Shown here: in pieces, positions 36,836 through 48,287 of the stretch
How positions within the stretch are numbered: position 1 is the stretch's first letter
Layout: each line of letters begins with the position of its first letter
Source of the DNA: Owenia fusiformis
Taxonomy: Eukaryota > Annelida > Polychaeta > Sabellida > Oweniidae
Assembly (NCBI GenBank): GCA_903813345.2
Contig: CAIIXF020000012.1
Location: 27,728,684 to 27,792,683 of the forward strand
Length of the DNA stretch: 64,000 nt
Direction of reading: 5' to 3'
Position numbers and translations under genes: made by a program
The notes under the pieces: model-generated
What the model was told of the DNA's origin: nothing
Seen by the model: only the letters and a program-made list of their open reading frames with translations
Database searches by the model: none

Positions 36836-37548
36836 ACTTTTTTTTGGACCTCCAATTCCGCCCGCCTATGTGACAATGGCATTTATTTTTAATGATCAAG
36901 AAAGTACTTTGCACCCTCCCGCCAAGTTAGGAAGAAGCCAGATCTTTCATTCTGGTACACATTGCATCTAGAAACATGTCTGTGTCTATCATGTAAGAAG
37001 AGAGGGTCAAGGTATTCCATGATGGAGCATTTTGGAAACCCTTCTTAGAAATGGCTATGCTGAAAATGGGCTATTGGTATACACTGTGTACAAGTAATGC
37101 AGATGGCTCCGATTTTCACTACGGCGCCATGCCGATTGAGTATTTTGTTCAAAATTGAATACAATATTGAACAAACGGAGCAAATGTGACCAAGGCATCA
37201 GTGTAGTATAAATTTATTTTGTTAGGATGCCAGTCAGAGCTCTTGATGCCAGTACTAAGTTTGCAAACATGCATGTCAACCATGGCCAATTAGAAAAGTG
37301 CACCCCTTCTATATGATAATATAAACCCTTCCTCACCTTGGTTTAGCTTTGGATCACTATGCTATCACTATGTGGCAGGAATGCATTCTGATTGGATATA
37401 AATGATCACATGACCTAGTTCACCAAGGTATCAGGAGATGGCATGCCAAAATGTAAAATCTCTATTTTGACTACCAATCAATCCGATGTGTGGTAACTAT
37501 TCCTGGAGCGAGACATTTGGTTGCATAATAAACTCTCTCCAGTATTTG

Positions 37549-38840
37549 TACAGGGTGTTTCATAATGTTCATCTCCAAAGTCAGTTTGAGATAAGATAGA
37601 CTTATAATGTATACAAGGGGCGATCCATATATTCTGATAAAAATGCTCTAATTCCGGATTTTTTCACACGTCCCTCTCATATTTTCAGAACTTGAAGATT
37701 ATGTAATTACGCATACAATGCTAAAATATTATAGCTACATCTTAAATTATTTTTGAGATAATGTTGCCATGGTAACCTGTATTTAGGATAGGCAGGTTAG
37801 TTAAATTATAACGTATAAAATAGATAAATGTGTTAATTTAATCATTCCTCGGTACCTATTTCAAGCAGATCAATCGCATATCCAGGTCATTGCCAACTAT
37901 TCGTTGAACTGCTCCATTACCCTGTTGACATTGTTTGCTATTTCCACAGTGGAATAGTTCTTTTTTCATCAATTGCATCTCAAATTATCGTAGTGTTATT
38001 CTCTGTTCGCAAGCTCTTCTTGCAACCAGATTAGGAATGATATTCAACAGTGACTAGCCTTCCTCAAATTTAGAATACTACCTAGAGATCCTTAGAGCAG
38101 ATAAACACCTTGTTCATACACTATACGAGTCCATGTATGTCTCTGGCAGTGCCCTCTTTCTTATTCTTGCAATTGGTAGTACATAAAATCTAATGGTACT
38201 CCTAATGTATCTGTTAATGTCACACTCTGCAACATCCGCACTAACCTCATCTGATCTGTCATTTTGATATTTGGTGTGTCTCATGACATGTAATTCCAAT
38301 TTCCCGATCCTGTCATACATTGCTATTGTGAGTTGTTGTGATGTTATAGTGATCACAAATAAACATTTGTTTAGCATCAAACAACGAGAAACAATACCAA
38401 ACTTTTTTAGAAAAAATGTATGATTTCCGCATGCTTTAAAATAATTAAAATAACAAGTTATTATGATATTTTATAAGTTATAATTTAATTGACCTGCCTA
38501 CCCTTAATACAGGTTACCATGGTAACCCTATCTCTTAATTAATTTAAGATGTAGCTAATTTATTTGAACATTGTATGTGTAATTACATGATCTACATTTC
38601 CTGAAAATATGAGAGGGATATGTGAAAAAATAGCAAAATGAGAGCATTTTTATCAGAATATGTGGATCGCCCCTTGTATATCATATACTTGGAATTCTTA
38701 TTTTATTTTAGACCAAGAGATCTCACACATGTGATAATAAAAACGGTTTAAATGTTACAAGTGGTTTGCATTTGAACGTTATATTACATCTGACATCTGG
38801 AGATTTGTGACTAATAGCCTTCGCTTTGTTACACTCTGTA
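37549..38840. mobile_element. 1.3-kb mariner-like non-autonomous element
   Basis: TACAGGGTGTTTCATAATG at the left faces ACACTCTGTA at the right, both bordered by TA. Inside, a second longer inverted pair (ATACAAGGGGCGATCCATAT at 37613, inverse at 38660-38682) extends to about 37830/38450. No transposase remains; the 88-codon - strand frame at 38114-38380 has no motif. Confidence 0.6.
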
Positions 38841-38871
38841 TTTTTATTCAGAAGTTCAAGTTAATGCCTGG

Positions 38872-39007
38872 GTCACATTTGCTCCGATCCATCGACCGGC
38901 GCCCGGCCGATTGAGTGTTTTGTTCAATATTGTATTCAATTTTGAACAAAATACTCAATAGGCCGGGCGCCGTAGTGAAAATCGGAGCAAATGTGACCAA
39001 GGCATTA
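38872..39007. repeat. 136-bp palindromic miniature element (GGTCACATTTGCTCCG family)
   Basis: TGCCTGGGTCACATTTGCTC pairs with GAGCAAATGTGACCAAGGCA. The centre has GGCGCCCGGCCGATTGAGT and its inverse around TTGAACAAAATACTCAAT. Relatives are at about 37104-37203 and 44922-45020; fragments occur near 16221 and 60603. It ends 63 bp before the sulfotransferase start. Confidence 0.85.
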
Positions 39008-39069
39008 GGTACAAGTTGACTTACACGTTGTACTTACATCGAAAGCTCATTTTACTAGTCGAGTCTTAG

Positions 39070-40179
39070 ATGCTAAAAATGAATATAAAACAGACAAGTA
39101 CAAATAAATTCATCTGGATACTACTTCTGATGGTAATTTTTCTCATATCCGTGTACATCAACGGCGATTCAGCCAATGTTAATAAGGGTTGGTCGATAAT
39201 CAGGGCCGTGACATATAGGACTCCAAACGATAGTAGGAAAATAACAACACCCAACGATGGTAGAACAGCAACAGCCGAAAGTGGTAGAACGAAAACAAAT
39301 ACCAGGACCCACTTGTCCGCTGGCTGGGGTGCGAATAATGCAGATACTCCTCAGAGAAAATCACAAGACATTTTATTTTATACTCGAATGCCGAAATGTG
39401 GCTCGTCAACCTTACTTAATTATCTACAAATGCTCCAAAACAAAAATGATTTCAAACTTTTCAACTACAATGATGCTGTCCATTGTCCACGATGTAAACA
39501 CATAATGGAAAAGTCTATGGAAGACCGGTTCCTAAAAAAGTACAAAACTGATACGGCAAATTTAAAAAAGAATGTTGCGTTTGCCGGCCATTTAGGCTAC
39601 TTCAACTTCACAAAGCACGAAGTTAACCAACCGCTACTGATTGATATTTTACGCGATCCAGTGGACAGAGCAATATCGTCATTTTATTTTACAAGACAGC
39701 CAACCCAAGCAAGAATTCTCAATTACACACAAGAAGTTATAAATGAAACACTGTCACAGTGTTTGACGGGAAAAGGAGACAAGTCCAGGTGTGTTAAACC
39801 TAGATATGTTGCCTGGTTTAACTCTCATACTTCGGGCGTTGATATTGATCCCAACAATTTCAGATCCGTCAACAGAGCGAAGACTGTCATAGAGAATGAA
39901 TACGTTTGTGTAGGCATTTTGGAATACTTCGAGGAAACACTTACAATGTGGTCAAAGCTTCTTCCTCAATACTTTAAAGGAATCACTCAACATAGCAAGA
40001 CCAACATGGTAAACAACAGTAATATTGGCTTTCGAAGGAAAGATAGCGATAAACTTCCAAAAGAAATCCTTGACAAAATGACTGATATACTAGCTTCGGA
40101 TTACGAGATTTACAACTTTGTGGTTCAATTGTTCAACAATAAAGTTAAAAGCATGGATATTCACACCGAGGAAGATTAA
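39070..40179 (+). CDS. Golgi sulfotransferase, uronyl 2-O-sulfotransferase-like
   Basis: A single open exon of 369 codons. Residues 13-32 are a signal-anchor helix (KFIWILLLMVIFLISVYING) after a short basic cytoplasmic tail, giving a type II Golgi topology. A ~65-residue Thr/Asn-rich stem follows. The catalytic domain begins with the 5'-phosphosulfate loop YTRMPKCGSSTLLNYL (104-119). It continues with GHLGYFNF, where His174 sits at the position of the catalytic histidine in 2-O-sulfotransferases, then the 3'-phosphate motif LRDPVDRAISSFYF (194-207), and finally VGILEYFEETLTMWSKLLPQYF in two parts. The family transfers sulfate from PAPS to the 2-OH of uronic acids in chondroitin/dermatan or heparan sulfate. 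Length fits HS2ST/UST enzymes. Either Met1 or Met4 may start. A heparan 2-O-sulfotransferase relative is the alternative; the UST-like C-terminal pattern is why I prefer UST. Confidence 0.85.
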   Translation: MLKMNIKQTSTNKFIWILLLMVIFLISVYINGDSANVNKGWSIIRAVTYRTPNDSRKITTPNDGRTATAESGRTKTNTRTHLSAGWGANNADTPQRKSQDILFYTRMPKCGSSTLLNYLQMLQNKNDFKLFNYNDAVHCPRCKHIMEKSMEDRFLKKYKTDTANLKKNVAFAGHLGYFNFTKHEVNQPLLIDILRDPVDRAISSFYFTRQPTQARILNYTQEVINETLSQCLTGKGDKSRCVKPRYVAWFNSHTSGVDIDPNNFRSVNRAKTVIENEYVCVGILEYFEETLTMWSKLLPQYFKGITQHSKTNMVNNSNIGFRRKDSDKLPKEILDKMTDILASDYEIYNFVVQLFNNKVKSMDIHTEED

Positions 40180-40394
40180 GCGATCGAATCAAACACAATA
40201 ATATACTAAAATGCTAAATATATACTGTACCGATTACCAAATCTTGGAAACAAAAATAATGTTATGTTCACAGAAATATGAGAAATGTGCAAGGCTGAAA
40301 TTGAAATTCTTCCTAGCCATTTCTCTTATTTATAGATGTTTATATAATTGCTATATTTTTCTATACTGTAAAGAACCATAAACTGAAGTTTGAT

Positions 40395-40400
40395 AATAAA
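40395..40400 (+). promoter_or_regulatory. Possible poly(A) signal of the sulfotransferase
   Basis: AATAAA 216 bp after the stop codon, just before sequence derived from the LINE. Confidence 0.4.
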
Positions 40401-42598
40401 TTCAAATGACATGCCAAATAACATATTATTATTAATTAGTTTGGAATCAATGAAGACTTTGAGCAAAAATGATAAGAACTATTGGAAAATAATTAAATAT
40501 TTTCTCGGTAATAAGCATGTTAAATCTGATATCCCATCAATTATAGATGAAAATTCAAATCACCCACTCACTAAGAACTTAGTTAAAGCTAATGCATTTT
40601 GACTTTTTTTGCAAATAAGAATCATCTAGACGAAAATGACAATCATTTTTTGCCAGACTTTCCAATGAGAACAAACTCACTGCTGATTTCAGCTAAAACT
40701 GATCAGTTTGAAGTTATGAAGTAAATTTTGACTCTTGACCCTTCCAAAGCTTGTGGCCCAGATGAGATAACAAATAAAATGTTAAATTTAACTGCACACT
40801 CACTTTCTAAACCACTATCTGAACTTTTCAACAAACTAATGGCCAAAAATATTTTTCCAGATACTTGGAAAATTGGCAGTGTATGTCCTATTTTTAAAAA
40901 ACAGGACAAATCCAAGATTAGTAACTACAGACCCATAACATTACTCAATACATTATCAAAATTGTTTGAGAAAATTATAGCTGACCGAATCAAAAAACAC
41001 TTAATTTCAAATGATCTTTTGTTCAAGTATCAGTCTGGCTTTCTACCAGGCCATAGCACTCATTCTCAGCTAATGGCAATTGAACATTTTTTGCTTACCA
41101 ATTTTGACCAAGGCAAACCTCTAAAACCATTTTTCTTGACATTGCAGCTGCTTTTGACCGTGTTCCGCATAACTTACTTCTACACAAACTAAGGGCCTAC
41201 GGTATTCATGGACAACTTCTAAATTTATTAAAATCATATCTGACAAATAGGCGGTTTTTTGTAAACATTGCTGGTGAGTCATCAGTAACAACTGAAGCAG
41301 GCTTTCTAAACTGTGGCGTGCCACAGGGATCAATTTTAGGCCCACTTCTATTTATTTTATACATTAATGACCTTCCTGATAATGTAAACTCAAAATACTA
41401 TATCTATGCAGATGACACATCTCTTCATTTTATTTTTGACCCCAAAAAGCCCCAAGAAATTGATGAACTAGTTAAATCTGATCTAACTGAGATAGAAAAT
41501 TGGTCCAAATTGTGGAAATTACAATTTAATCCAGAAAAGAGCTGTGAAGTTATTTTCCATGGAGTTAGAGCTAATCCTGAAAATGTAAGCAAATTCTTTC
41601 TAAGTGACTCTGTAATTGAAAGAACAAATGTACATAAACACCTTGGATATACTTTTGATCATAATCTGACCAATCAAAACCATATTGATGAAATATATAA
41701 TAAAGTTAGGAAAATGATTAATACCCTGAAGAACCTTAAAACAAAGTTAAACTCAAGAGATCTGGAAACACTTTTCAACTCATTTATAAGACCTCATTTT
41801 GATTATGGTACTGCTATGTTTAAAACTGCATCAAAATATCTTCTAAATAGACTTGATCAAATTTATTATCAGGCTGCTCTTTTGTGCTCTGGTTGTCTTC
41901 ATGGCAGTAATACTGATAAAGTTTTGAATCTCCTTCAATGGCCTTCTCTAGACACAAGAAGAAAAATGCAAATTAACAACTTTATGTTTAAAGTTGTAAA
42001 TGGTCCAAATCCACTCTTTTTAGATGACATTTTTGATAAATTCAAAAATCAGGGAACACGCAATCTGCGTGATAGATCTGACTTTAATTTACCAACCAGG
42101 TGCTCAAAGAGGTTCTTGAATTCATCAGTTCCATCAGCAATATCAAACTGGTCACGACTACCAAAACGATTACGTAATTTGAAAACTCTCCAATCCTTTA
42201 AAAAACACCAAAAGATTTTGTTTAAAAACCAAGAAAGTTTTATTAGCACCTCCAAACTCAATCTAAAAAGATCTCATGAAATTTTGATTAACCAATTTAG
42301 AGCTGATCTTCTTTTCAAAGCCCAACTTTATGCTCACAACTTTACTTATGTTGAGAATCCAAACTGTTAATGTGGAGCCCCCCAGACAGAAAAACACTTC
42401 TTCTTTCAGTGTCCCCTTATTAAAGAAAAGATAACAAAATTAAAAACTGATATTATTAATATAACTGGACTATCAGATAAACATTTAACTCAGAATGATC
42501 TCCTTTACTTAATGAAATATGGCTCTGACAATATTTCCCTTGATCTAAATTCACATCTCCAAACCTCAATCGCTGAATTCATTGAAATGAACCTATAA
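40400..42598 (+). pseudogene. 5'-truncated, broken non-LTR retrotransposon (LINE) reverse transcriptase
   Basis: Reads in order: LSKNDKNYWKIIKYFLGN (frame 1, ~40460), then frame 3 from 40728 with KACGPDEITNKML and KISNYRPITLLNTLSKLFEK, then frame 2 from ~41130 with DIAAAFDRVPHNLL (catalytic block A), GVPQGSILGPLLFILYINDL and YADDTSLHF (catalytic Asp pair). A late CGAPQTEKHFFFQCP cysteine/histidine patch ends at TAA 42596-42598. It is broken by frameshifts near 40600 and 41130 and in-frame TAA at 40722 and 42368. The endonuclease and 5' part are absent. It inserted just behind the sulfotransferase. Confidence 0.9.
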
Positions 42599-42736
42599 CG
42601 TTTTCCCCTCCCTACATACTATATATACTATACTTTATTTTATATTATCCACACTTAATATTTCCACCCCATGGCCAACCACAAGTGCAGAGTGAACCCC
42701 TTGACCTAATCATAATTTTGTATTTTGTGCTACTAG

Positions 42737-45281
42737 AGATTTTACATTTTGGCATGCCAACCTAAGGTCCTTACCATGGCATTGGTGCACTGAGGTCCTA
42801 TCACTCTTGGAAGAGTTTATTTTCATTCAAAAGGTAGTATAGGAGTCGATACAATTTATAAGCACAACATTTGAATACACACTCAGTGGAGTCAGTTACT
42901 TGAATAAAACCTAGACATTGCAAATCTATATAGTAATGTATTAGTATAGTATATAATTTATCAATTGTGCAAAAGACCCCATGCAGAACAGTTCTAGTGA
43001 TAAAGACAATCTTCCCATTACAAACAAAAGGCTTTACCAAAATGCCCAAAATCTTTTTTTAATCAAGATAACAGAGTTCTGTTTGGACCTCCAGTCAGTT
43101 TAAATAGTTCCACATATCATTTACATGACTGGGAACACAAGGAAAATGGTCAGAATGACCATAAACATGATGAAATAACCTTTTCAGTCCTCTGAAAATG
43201 TGACTGAAAAAATAGCTAAGAGTAGGTGCTCAGGAAAGGTCACTGAAGAGAATCTTTTGACTTTTTCAGAAAATGTGCCCAATATATTACTCTAAATGAT
43301 ACAATTTAAAAAAATTCATATCATTCTCAGAAAAAGAAAAAACTGAAAAAACTGAATTTAAAATCGATCTATTTTCCTTTTACTACAGCAATTATTGTTT
43401 CAGACAATTTTTAAAATTTCAAAGATTGTATCATTTAGAACAATATATTAGACACATTTTCTGAAAAAATCAAGAGATTCTGTTCATTGACCTTTCCTGA
43501 GCACCTACTTTTAGCTATTTTTCAGTCACATTTTCAGAGGGCTGAAAAGGTTATTTCATCATGTTTATAGTCATTCTGACCATTTTCCTTGTGTTCCCGG
43601 CCATGTAAATATGTTGAACTAGTTAAACTGACTGGAGGTCCAAACAGAACTCTGTTATCTTGGTTCAAAAAAATTTCAGAATCCAGCATGGTTTTGATAT
43701 TTTTTATTTTGTCATTTCTGTTAACTTACATAGCACCTTAAATTACAAATTAAAATGTGTTGCATGAAAAACATTGATGAATTTGTTCATACAAACTGGA
43801 GAAAGTATAATCTGGGTTCTCCACTTTCAATGAACACATTTTTTGTACTTTCTCCTGCATGTATGAACAAATATTTTGTGTCCATTCTCCAACATGCATT
43901 AGCAAATGATTTGTACTTTCTCCATTGTGCATGAAACAAAACGTTGTTCATTCTCTTCCGTGTTTTCAATATTTTGTTAATTAATCAATGTGTCAGAACG
44001 AATAAAATGTACCTAAACCAGTGAGTATGAACGAATTTAATGTAGTACAATATCTATAATGTATATGAAGAGACATTACGCTCTTTCTCCAGTATGGACA
44101 TGTATATGAACCAACACGCCTGTGTATGTACACCAGTATGTATGAACAACTATCATGTACTCCATTGTTTATGAACACACATTTTATATGAACAAATACT
44201 ATGTACTTTCTCCAGTGTGTATGAACGTACAGAGTATTGGTTAAATAACTAGTGAAAGTACATAATATTTGCTCATACACACTGGAGAAAGTACATGATA
44301 TTTGTCAATACACACAGTTAAAATGTATTGTTTCATATATACACTGGAAAAAATAAATAGTAGTCCATACACACATACACAGAAAGTAAATAAAACAATA
44401 AAATATTGGTTTAGGCACATGGGAAATTAACCTACGTTACGATTCATACATACTGGAGAAAGTATACACAGAGGAGTGTGACTCAGAAAATGTGACTCAA
44501 AAACAGTTAAAAGTTAGACTTTTAGAAAGGTCACCAGACAGAATCTATTGCATTTTTGAGAAAGTGTGCCAAATATATTATTTGAAATTATAGAAGCTTT
44601 TGAAAATTTGAATTCATTTATAAAAATAGAAAAAATAAGAAAACAGCTTTAGAAAGCAATCCATTCTCTTTTTATGATCATAAAAATGCAGAGTTCCTGT
44701 GACAATGGCATTTATTTTTAATGATCAAGAAAGTACTTTGCACCCTCCCGCCAAGTTAGGAAGAAGCCAGAGCTTTCATTCTGGTACACATCGCATCTAG
44801 AAACATGTCTGTGTCTATCATGTAAGAAGAGAGGGTCAAGGTATTCCATGATGGAGCATTTTGGAAACCCTTCTTAGAAATTGCTATGCTATTGGTATAC
44901 ACTGTGTACTTGTAAGCAGATTGCTCCGATTTTCACTACGGCGCCATGCCGATTGAGTATTTTGTTCAAAATTAAATACAATATTGAACAAACGGAGCAA
45001 ATGTGACCCAGGCAACAGTGTAGTATGAATTTATTTTGTTAGGATGCCAGTCAGAGCTCTTGGTGCAAGTACTAAGTTTGCAAACATGCATGTCAACCAT
45101 GGCCAATTAGAAAAGTGCACCCCTTCCTGAAAATATAAACCCTTCCTACACCTTGGTTTATCTTTGGATCACTATGCTATCACTATGTGGCAGAAATGCA
45201 TTCTGATTGGATATAAATGATCACATGACTTAGTTCACCAAGGTATCAGGAGATGGCATGCCAAAATGTAAAATCTCTAGT
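42737..45281. mobile_element. 2.5-kb copy B of the element-A family
   Basis: Has the same ends as A (TAGAGATTTTACATTTTGGC and its inverse near 45256-45280). It is collinear with A at 25531-25822, 26939-28661 and 36869-37464, and lacks the 8.2-kb insertion and the ATGGCGGCC repeat block. No clear target duplication is seen. It abuts the LINE 3' flank. Confidence 0.85.
43068..43660. repeat. Inverted-repeat segment inside copy B
   Basis: AAGATAACAGAGTTCTGTTT at the left pairs with AAACAGAACTCTGTTATCTT at the right. Inner blocks include CACAAGGAAAATGGTCAGAA and its inverse. The corresponding left arm is missing in element A. Confidence 0.8.
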
Positions 45282-45841
45282 AATGTACCCTTCTATAATG
45301 CCTTCGGGCGACTGAAGGGATTTATATGTAAAAGTTGATATTCAAACACCATGTTCTCTTCTATTGCACATTATTTCATGTATTGTTTTGGCCAATGGGC
45401 TTTGTAAAGCAGCTGTGTTCCTATTGAACAGTATTTAGGCAAATTAGAAAATGCATTAAAGTCAATAATTTAATTTCTGCAAAGTTCAATATTTAAAGTT
45501 CCTTTGTGCATCCGTATGAAGATCACAGTCAATGAGGATATGCAGGGGCGGATCTGGGAACCAACAAGGGGGGCGGGGATTTCAGGTCAGAGAAAAAACT
45601 TTTGGGCCCCTAAAACCCAAACGTGAGCCTAAATTTTGAAATTTTGAGGCCCCCAGCCCCCTCAGATCCCCCTTGCTGATACATGCACAATCGTTCATGA
45701 AGAGGAATACCTTGAAATTGCCTGTTTCAACCCTCCGTGGCAAAGATCCCGAGGGTAATTTCGCCAAGGTGCTGCGTTAATGTTTGTATTTGTACCTTGT
45801 TACATAGTGTTCTGGGTGTGAAGCATAGATTTTATGAAGAA
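45282..45841. repeat. Intergenic with a CAGGGGCGGATC miniature element
   Basis: At about 45543-45680, GCAGGGGCGGATCTGGGAA faces CCCCTCAGATCCCCCTTGC, typical of hAT-type miniature elements. The surrounding sequence shows no gene. Confidence 0.5.
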
Positions 45842-46012
45842 GGCGTTAAAAATGGTAGGTGGTCCTTTCAAATTTTGGTCATACTCTCTATTGATTTATA
45901 TGGTGACCTAATCATAATTATTTTCCTTATTATTTATACACAGTCAGGTCCAGTAAGGGCCGTAAGGAATGCGGACCATAATCCCCAGGGGCCGTAATTT
46001 CTTTTATAGCGG
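45842..46012 (+). repeat. Dispersed repeat R1, copy 3
   Basis: Shares GATTTATATGGTGACCTAAT, CAGTAAGGGCCGTAAG and GACCATAATCCCCAGGGG with the other copies. Ends at TTTCTTTTATAGCGG. Confidence 0.85.
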
Positions 46013-46988
46013 TACACTCGTATAGTTCAACGGCGTAACCAGAATTTTGATAGCAGGTACGCGAGACCGAAGGCCGAGGAAAGTAGTTCTATTAAAAACC
46101 TGTTTTGGGACTTCAGTGGTATACTACAGTGCTATCTTTGGATAGAATACTATAATTTGCAGGCATATAATGCCCAGAATAACTGGAAAACATGTGATCA
46201 TAACAGTGAACGGTAAAATCTTTGGGATTATTTTCTGCGGATGGATGACCTTGGTAGTGGTGAATTGGTCAATGTACATGTACATAAATATGATGACGTT
46301 TTGGTACTCCAATTATGTAAGAGAGCAGAACTTTTGATTTTCGTGAGATATTTTTGTTGAAATTTATCTGAAATTCTTTCAACATCGATGGGCTGTGATT
46401 TGAGAAATTCTAATTCGAACTTTGTCAATTTATGGATCTCAATGGTACAAACAGTGAGGAGAGTTCTACCCGAAGGGCATGCCAATTACTCAGATGCGAG
46501 TTGATAGTTACCAGTTTCGCCACCAGGTGGCTGATTCGGGGGAAATAACATGGCAGGGTATTACAAAATTCCCTTAAACTTGAATATTCATCAGTTTTAG
46601 TAGTTCACTTTTCATATTACCCTAATGTATCTGATAGTTATACAAATCAAAATATGTCCAGTAAAAGAAAATGATTTCTGCCCAACACAAGAAAAGATAT
46701 TTCCATTTTTGTGATTTTACATCCTGGGGGCTATGGGGAATCTCCTCGACCTAGAAGTCACATTTTCAAAGAAAATTAAATTTTCAAAGTTGATAAACTC
46801 TTTTTAAAACCATATTTTAGATGTAATTTTACATGTAGATTCCAAAATGACATCAGTTTGACTTAATTTTGAATTTTTAATGACGTAAATTAAGATTATT
46901 TCCACTCGCATCTAGGCTATTGGATTTTTGATTTTGGACCTTAAATGGTTACGATAAGCTTCCCTTATAAAAAACAATATGGCGGTTT
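46013..46988. other. Intergenic, no firm gene
   Basis: A - strand open frame at 46228-46485 (85 codons) has a plausible composition (TIEIHKLTKFELEFLKSQ) but no splice sites or motif I can support. Otherwise AT-rich. Confidence 0.4.
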
Positions 46989-47154
46989 GAAAGAAATGAT
47001 GGTCCCCCAGGGATTATGGTCCCCTTTCTTAACGGCCCTTACTGGCCCTGATTGCGCATGAGATAATGAAGGAAAAAAATGTATTCATGTCACCATATAA
47101 ATCAAAGGAGAGTAGGACCATAATTTGATAGGGCCTCTTACCCTTTTACACCGG
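46989..47154 (-). repeat. Dispersed repeat R1, copy 4 (inverted)
   Basis: Reverse complement of the R1 consensus: GGGATTATGGTCCCCTTTCT, CTTACTGGCCCTGATTG, ACCATAATTTGATAGGGCC. Ends at CTTTTACACCGG. Confidence 0.85.
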
Positions 47155-48287
47155 CTTGGTTGACTGTTTTAGACCCTACACAGTTGCCCGCAATTAAGGC
47201 CATAATAAACGGAACGGAGACCCAAGTTGATTAGATTGAGGGCCTCGTGGCAATTTCCAATTTTCTTACATCAAAAATATTTTTTATGTTGATAAATAAG
47301 TATAGAAAAAATCTGAGTGTTGTCAAGAATTGTATACTAGCATGCGCAGTTAAGGTGTGATTACCGTAATCCAACATGAAATCCGAAAATTCTGACTTTG
47401 GCGTTCATGACCAACAATGAAACGCTTATCCCTTATGGTGTAATATATCTACATGTACCTGTCAATATAGGTCTACATCAAATTATAGGTTACTTTTCAA
47501 GATATCAGCGTCCATTTATTGTAACTCGCATTTGCTACCATTTGCTCGGTTCTTTTGCTCTGTTCGTTATCAAAATGAAAGGTGAACTTTCTCTTTATTT
47601 TAATACCAAATAATGGCATACTATGTACCCTAGAAGCCAACTGTGGCATTATTTAGAACAATATCGCAGGTTTTTAAATGGATTATTTAGGGTCATTCCT
47701 TTTGGCGGATGGATATGGAACCTCACACATTAAGATACTGCATGATGCCATCATTTACTTAATATATGATTCTTGATCAGTATAGTCTAGATCTAATAGA
47801 AGCAGCCTCACTTGGGATAATTTAAACATTTTCCACTAATTTTTGCATTTTGAATCATTATCAACTTCGTTATAAATTATAACATAGTGTGAATCTTTTG
47901 GGACATGTTGTATTTGATATTGTAAGGAATAGATTAGTAGGTCAATTATACATGTTGCTTGTAATTTTATCACCCCCTATAGATCAGATTCTGCCTTTAA
48001 TAAATTATTTGAAAATGTAGCATATGTGGTATATGTTAAAGGATAACGACGAGGAAAGCATCGGATGGTATCACGTGGAGAGAAGTGTTAAAATTGAAAA
48101 AGTGATTGTGATTAGATGACAATCTAAATCAATTTTTGTCTTTCATGAATACTAAATTTAAGACCGATGTGTACGTGCAATCACAATTTATTACTGCAGT
48201 TATACATTCAAACATACATACATTTAATCAATCAAAGTATTTAACATAATAATAAAAACATATAACAACAATTGGTATCAAAACATG
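47155..48287. other. Intergenic / 3' flank of the minus-strand gene, no gene seen
   Basis: AT-rich. On the - strand, AATAAA-like words near 48250 could serve the neighbouring gene. Nothing else is supported. Confidence 0.4.

Larger units (their letters stand above)
28662..36868. mobile_element. 8.2-kb foldback element with 3-bp TGT target duplication
   Basis: The imperfect inverted ends TAGGTAGTCGGAATGATGG and CCAATTCCGCCCGCCTA are flanked by TGT on both sides (28659-28661 and 36869-36871). Element B shows the uninterrupted site GAGTTCCTGTGACAATGG at 44690-44708, with a single TGT. The arms (about 28690-30640 and 34250-36835) are inverted copies that include a 353-bp tandem repeat. The middle holds two minisatellites. 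No transposase is recognisable. Confidence 0.85.
25528..37465. mobile_element. 12-kb terminal-inverted-repeat element A with 9-bp target duplication
   Basis: The ends TAGAGATTTTACATTTTGGC and the exact complement near 37440-37464 form inverted repeats of about 26 bp (including GGCATGCCA). TTTGACTAC is duplicated outside (25519-25527 and 37466-37474). A second copy of the family (element B) is at 42737-45281. Relative to B, A carries an extra 25823-26938 block and an 8.2-kb insertion at 28662-36868. A 9-bp duplication would fit Mutator-like elements, but no transposase is visible and the family is unassigned. Confidence 0.85.

Noticed and set aside
38114-38380. 88-codon minus-strand frame
   Set aside because: Lies in the unpaired centre of a mariner-like element and matches no transposase motif I recognise.
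46228-46485. 85-codon minus-strand frame
   Set aside because: Plausible composition but no compatible splice sites, no homologous motif and no neighbouring exons.
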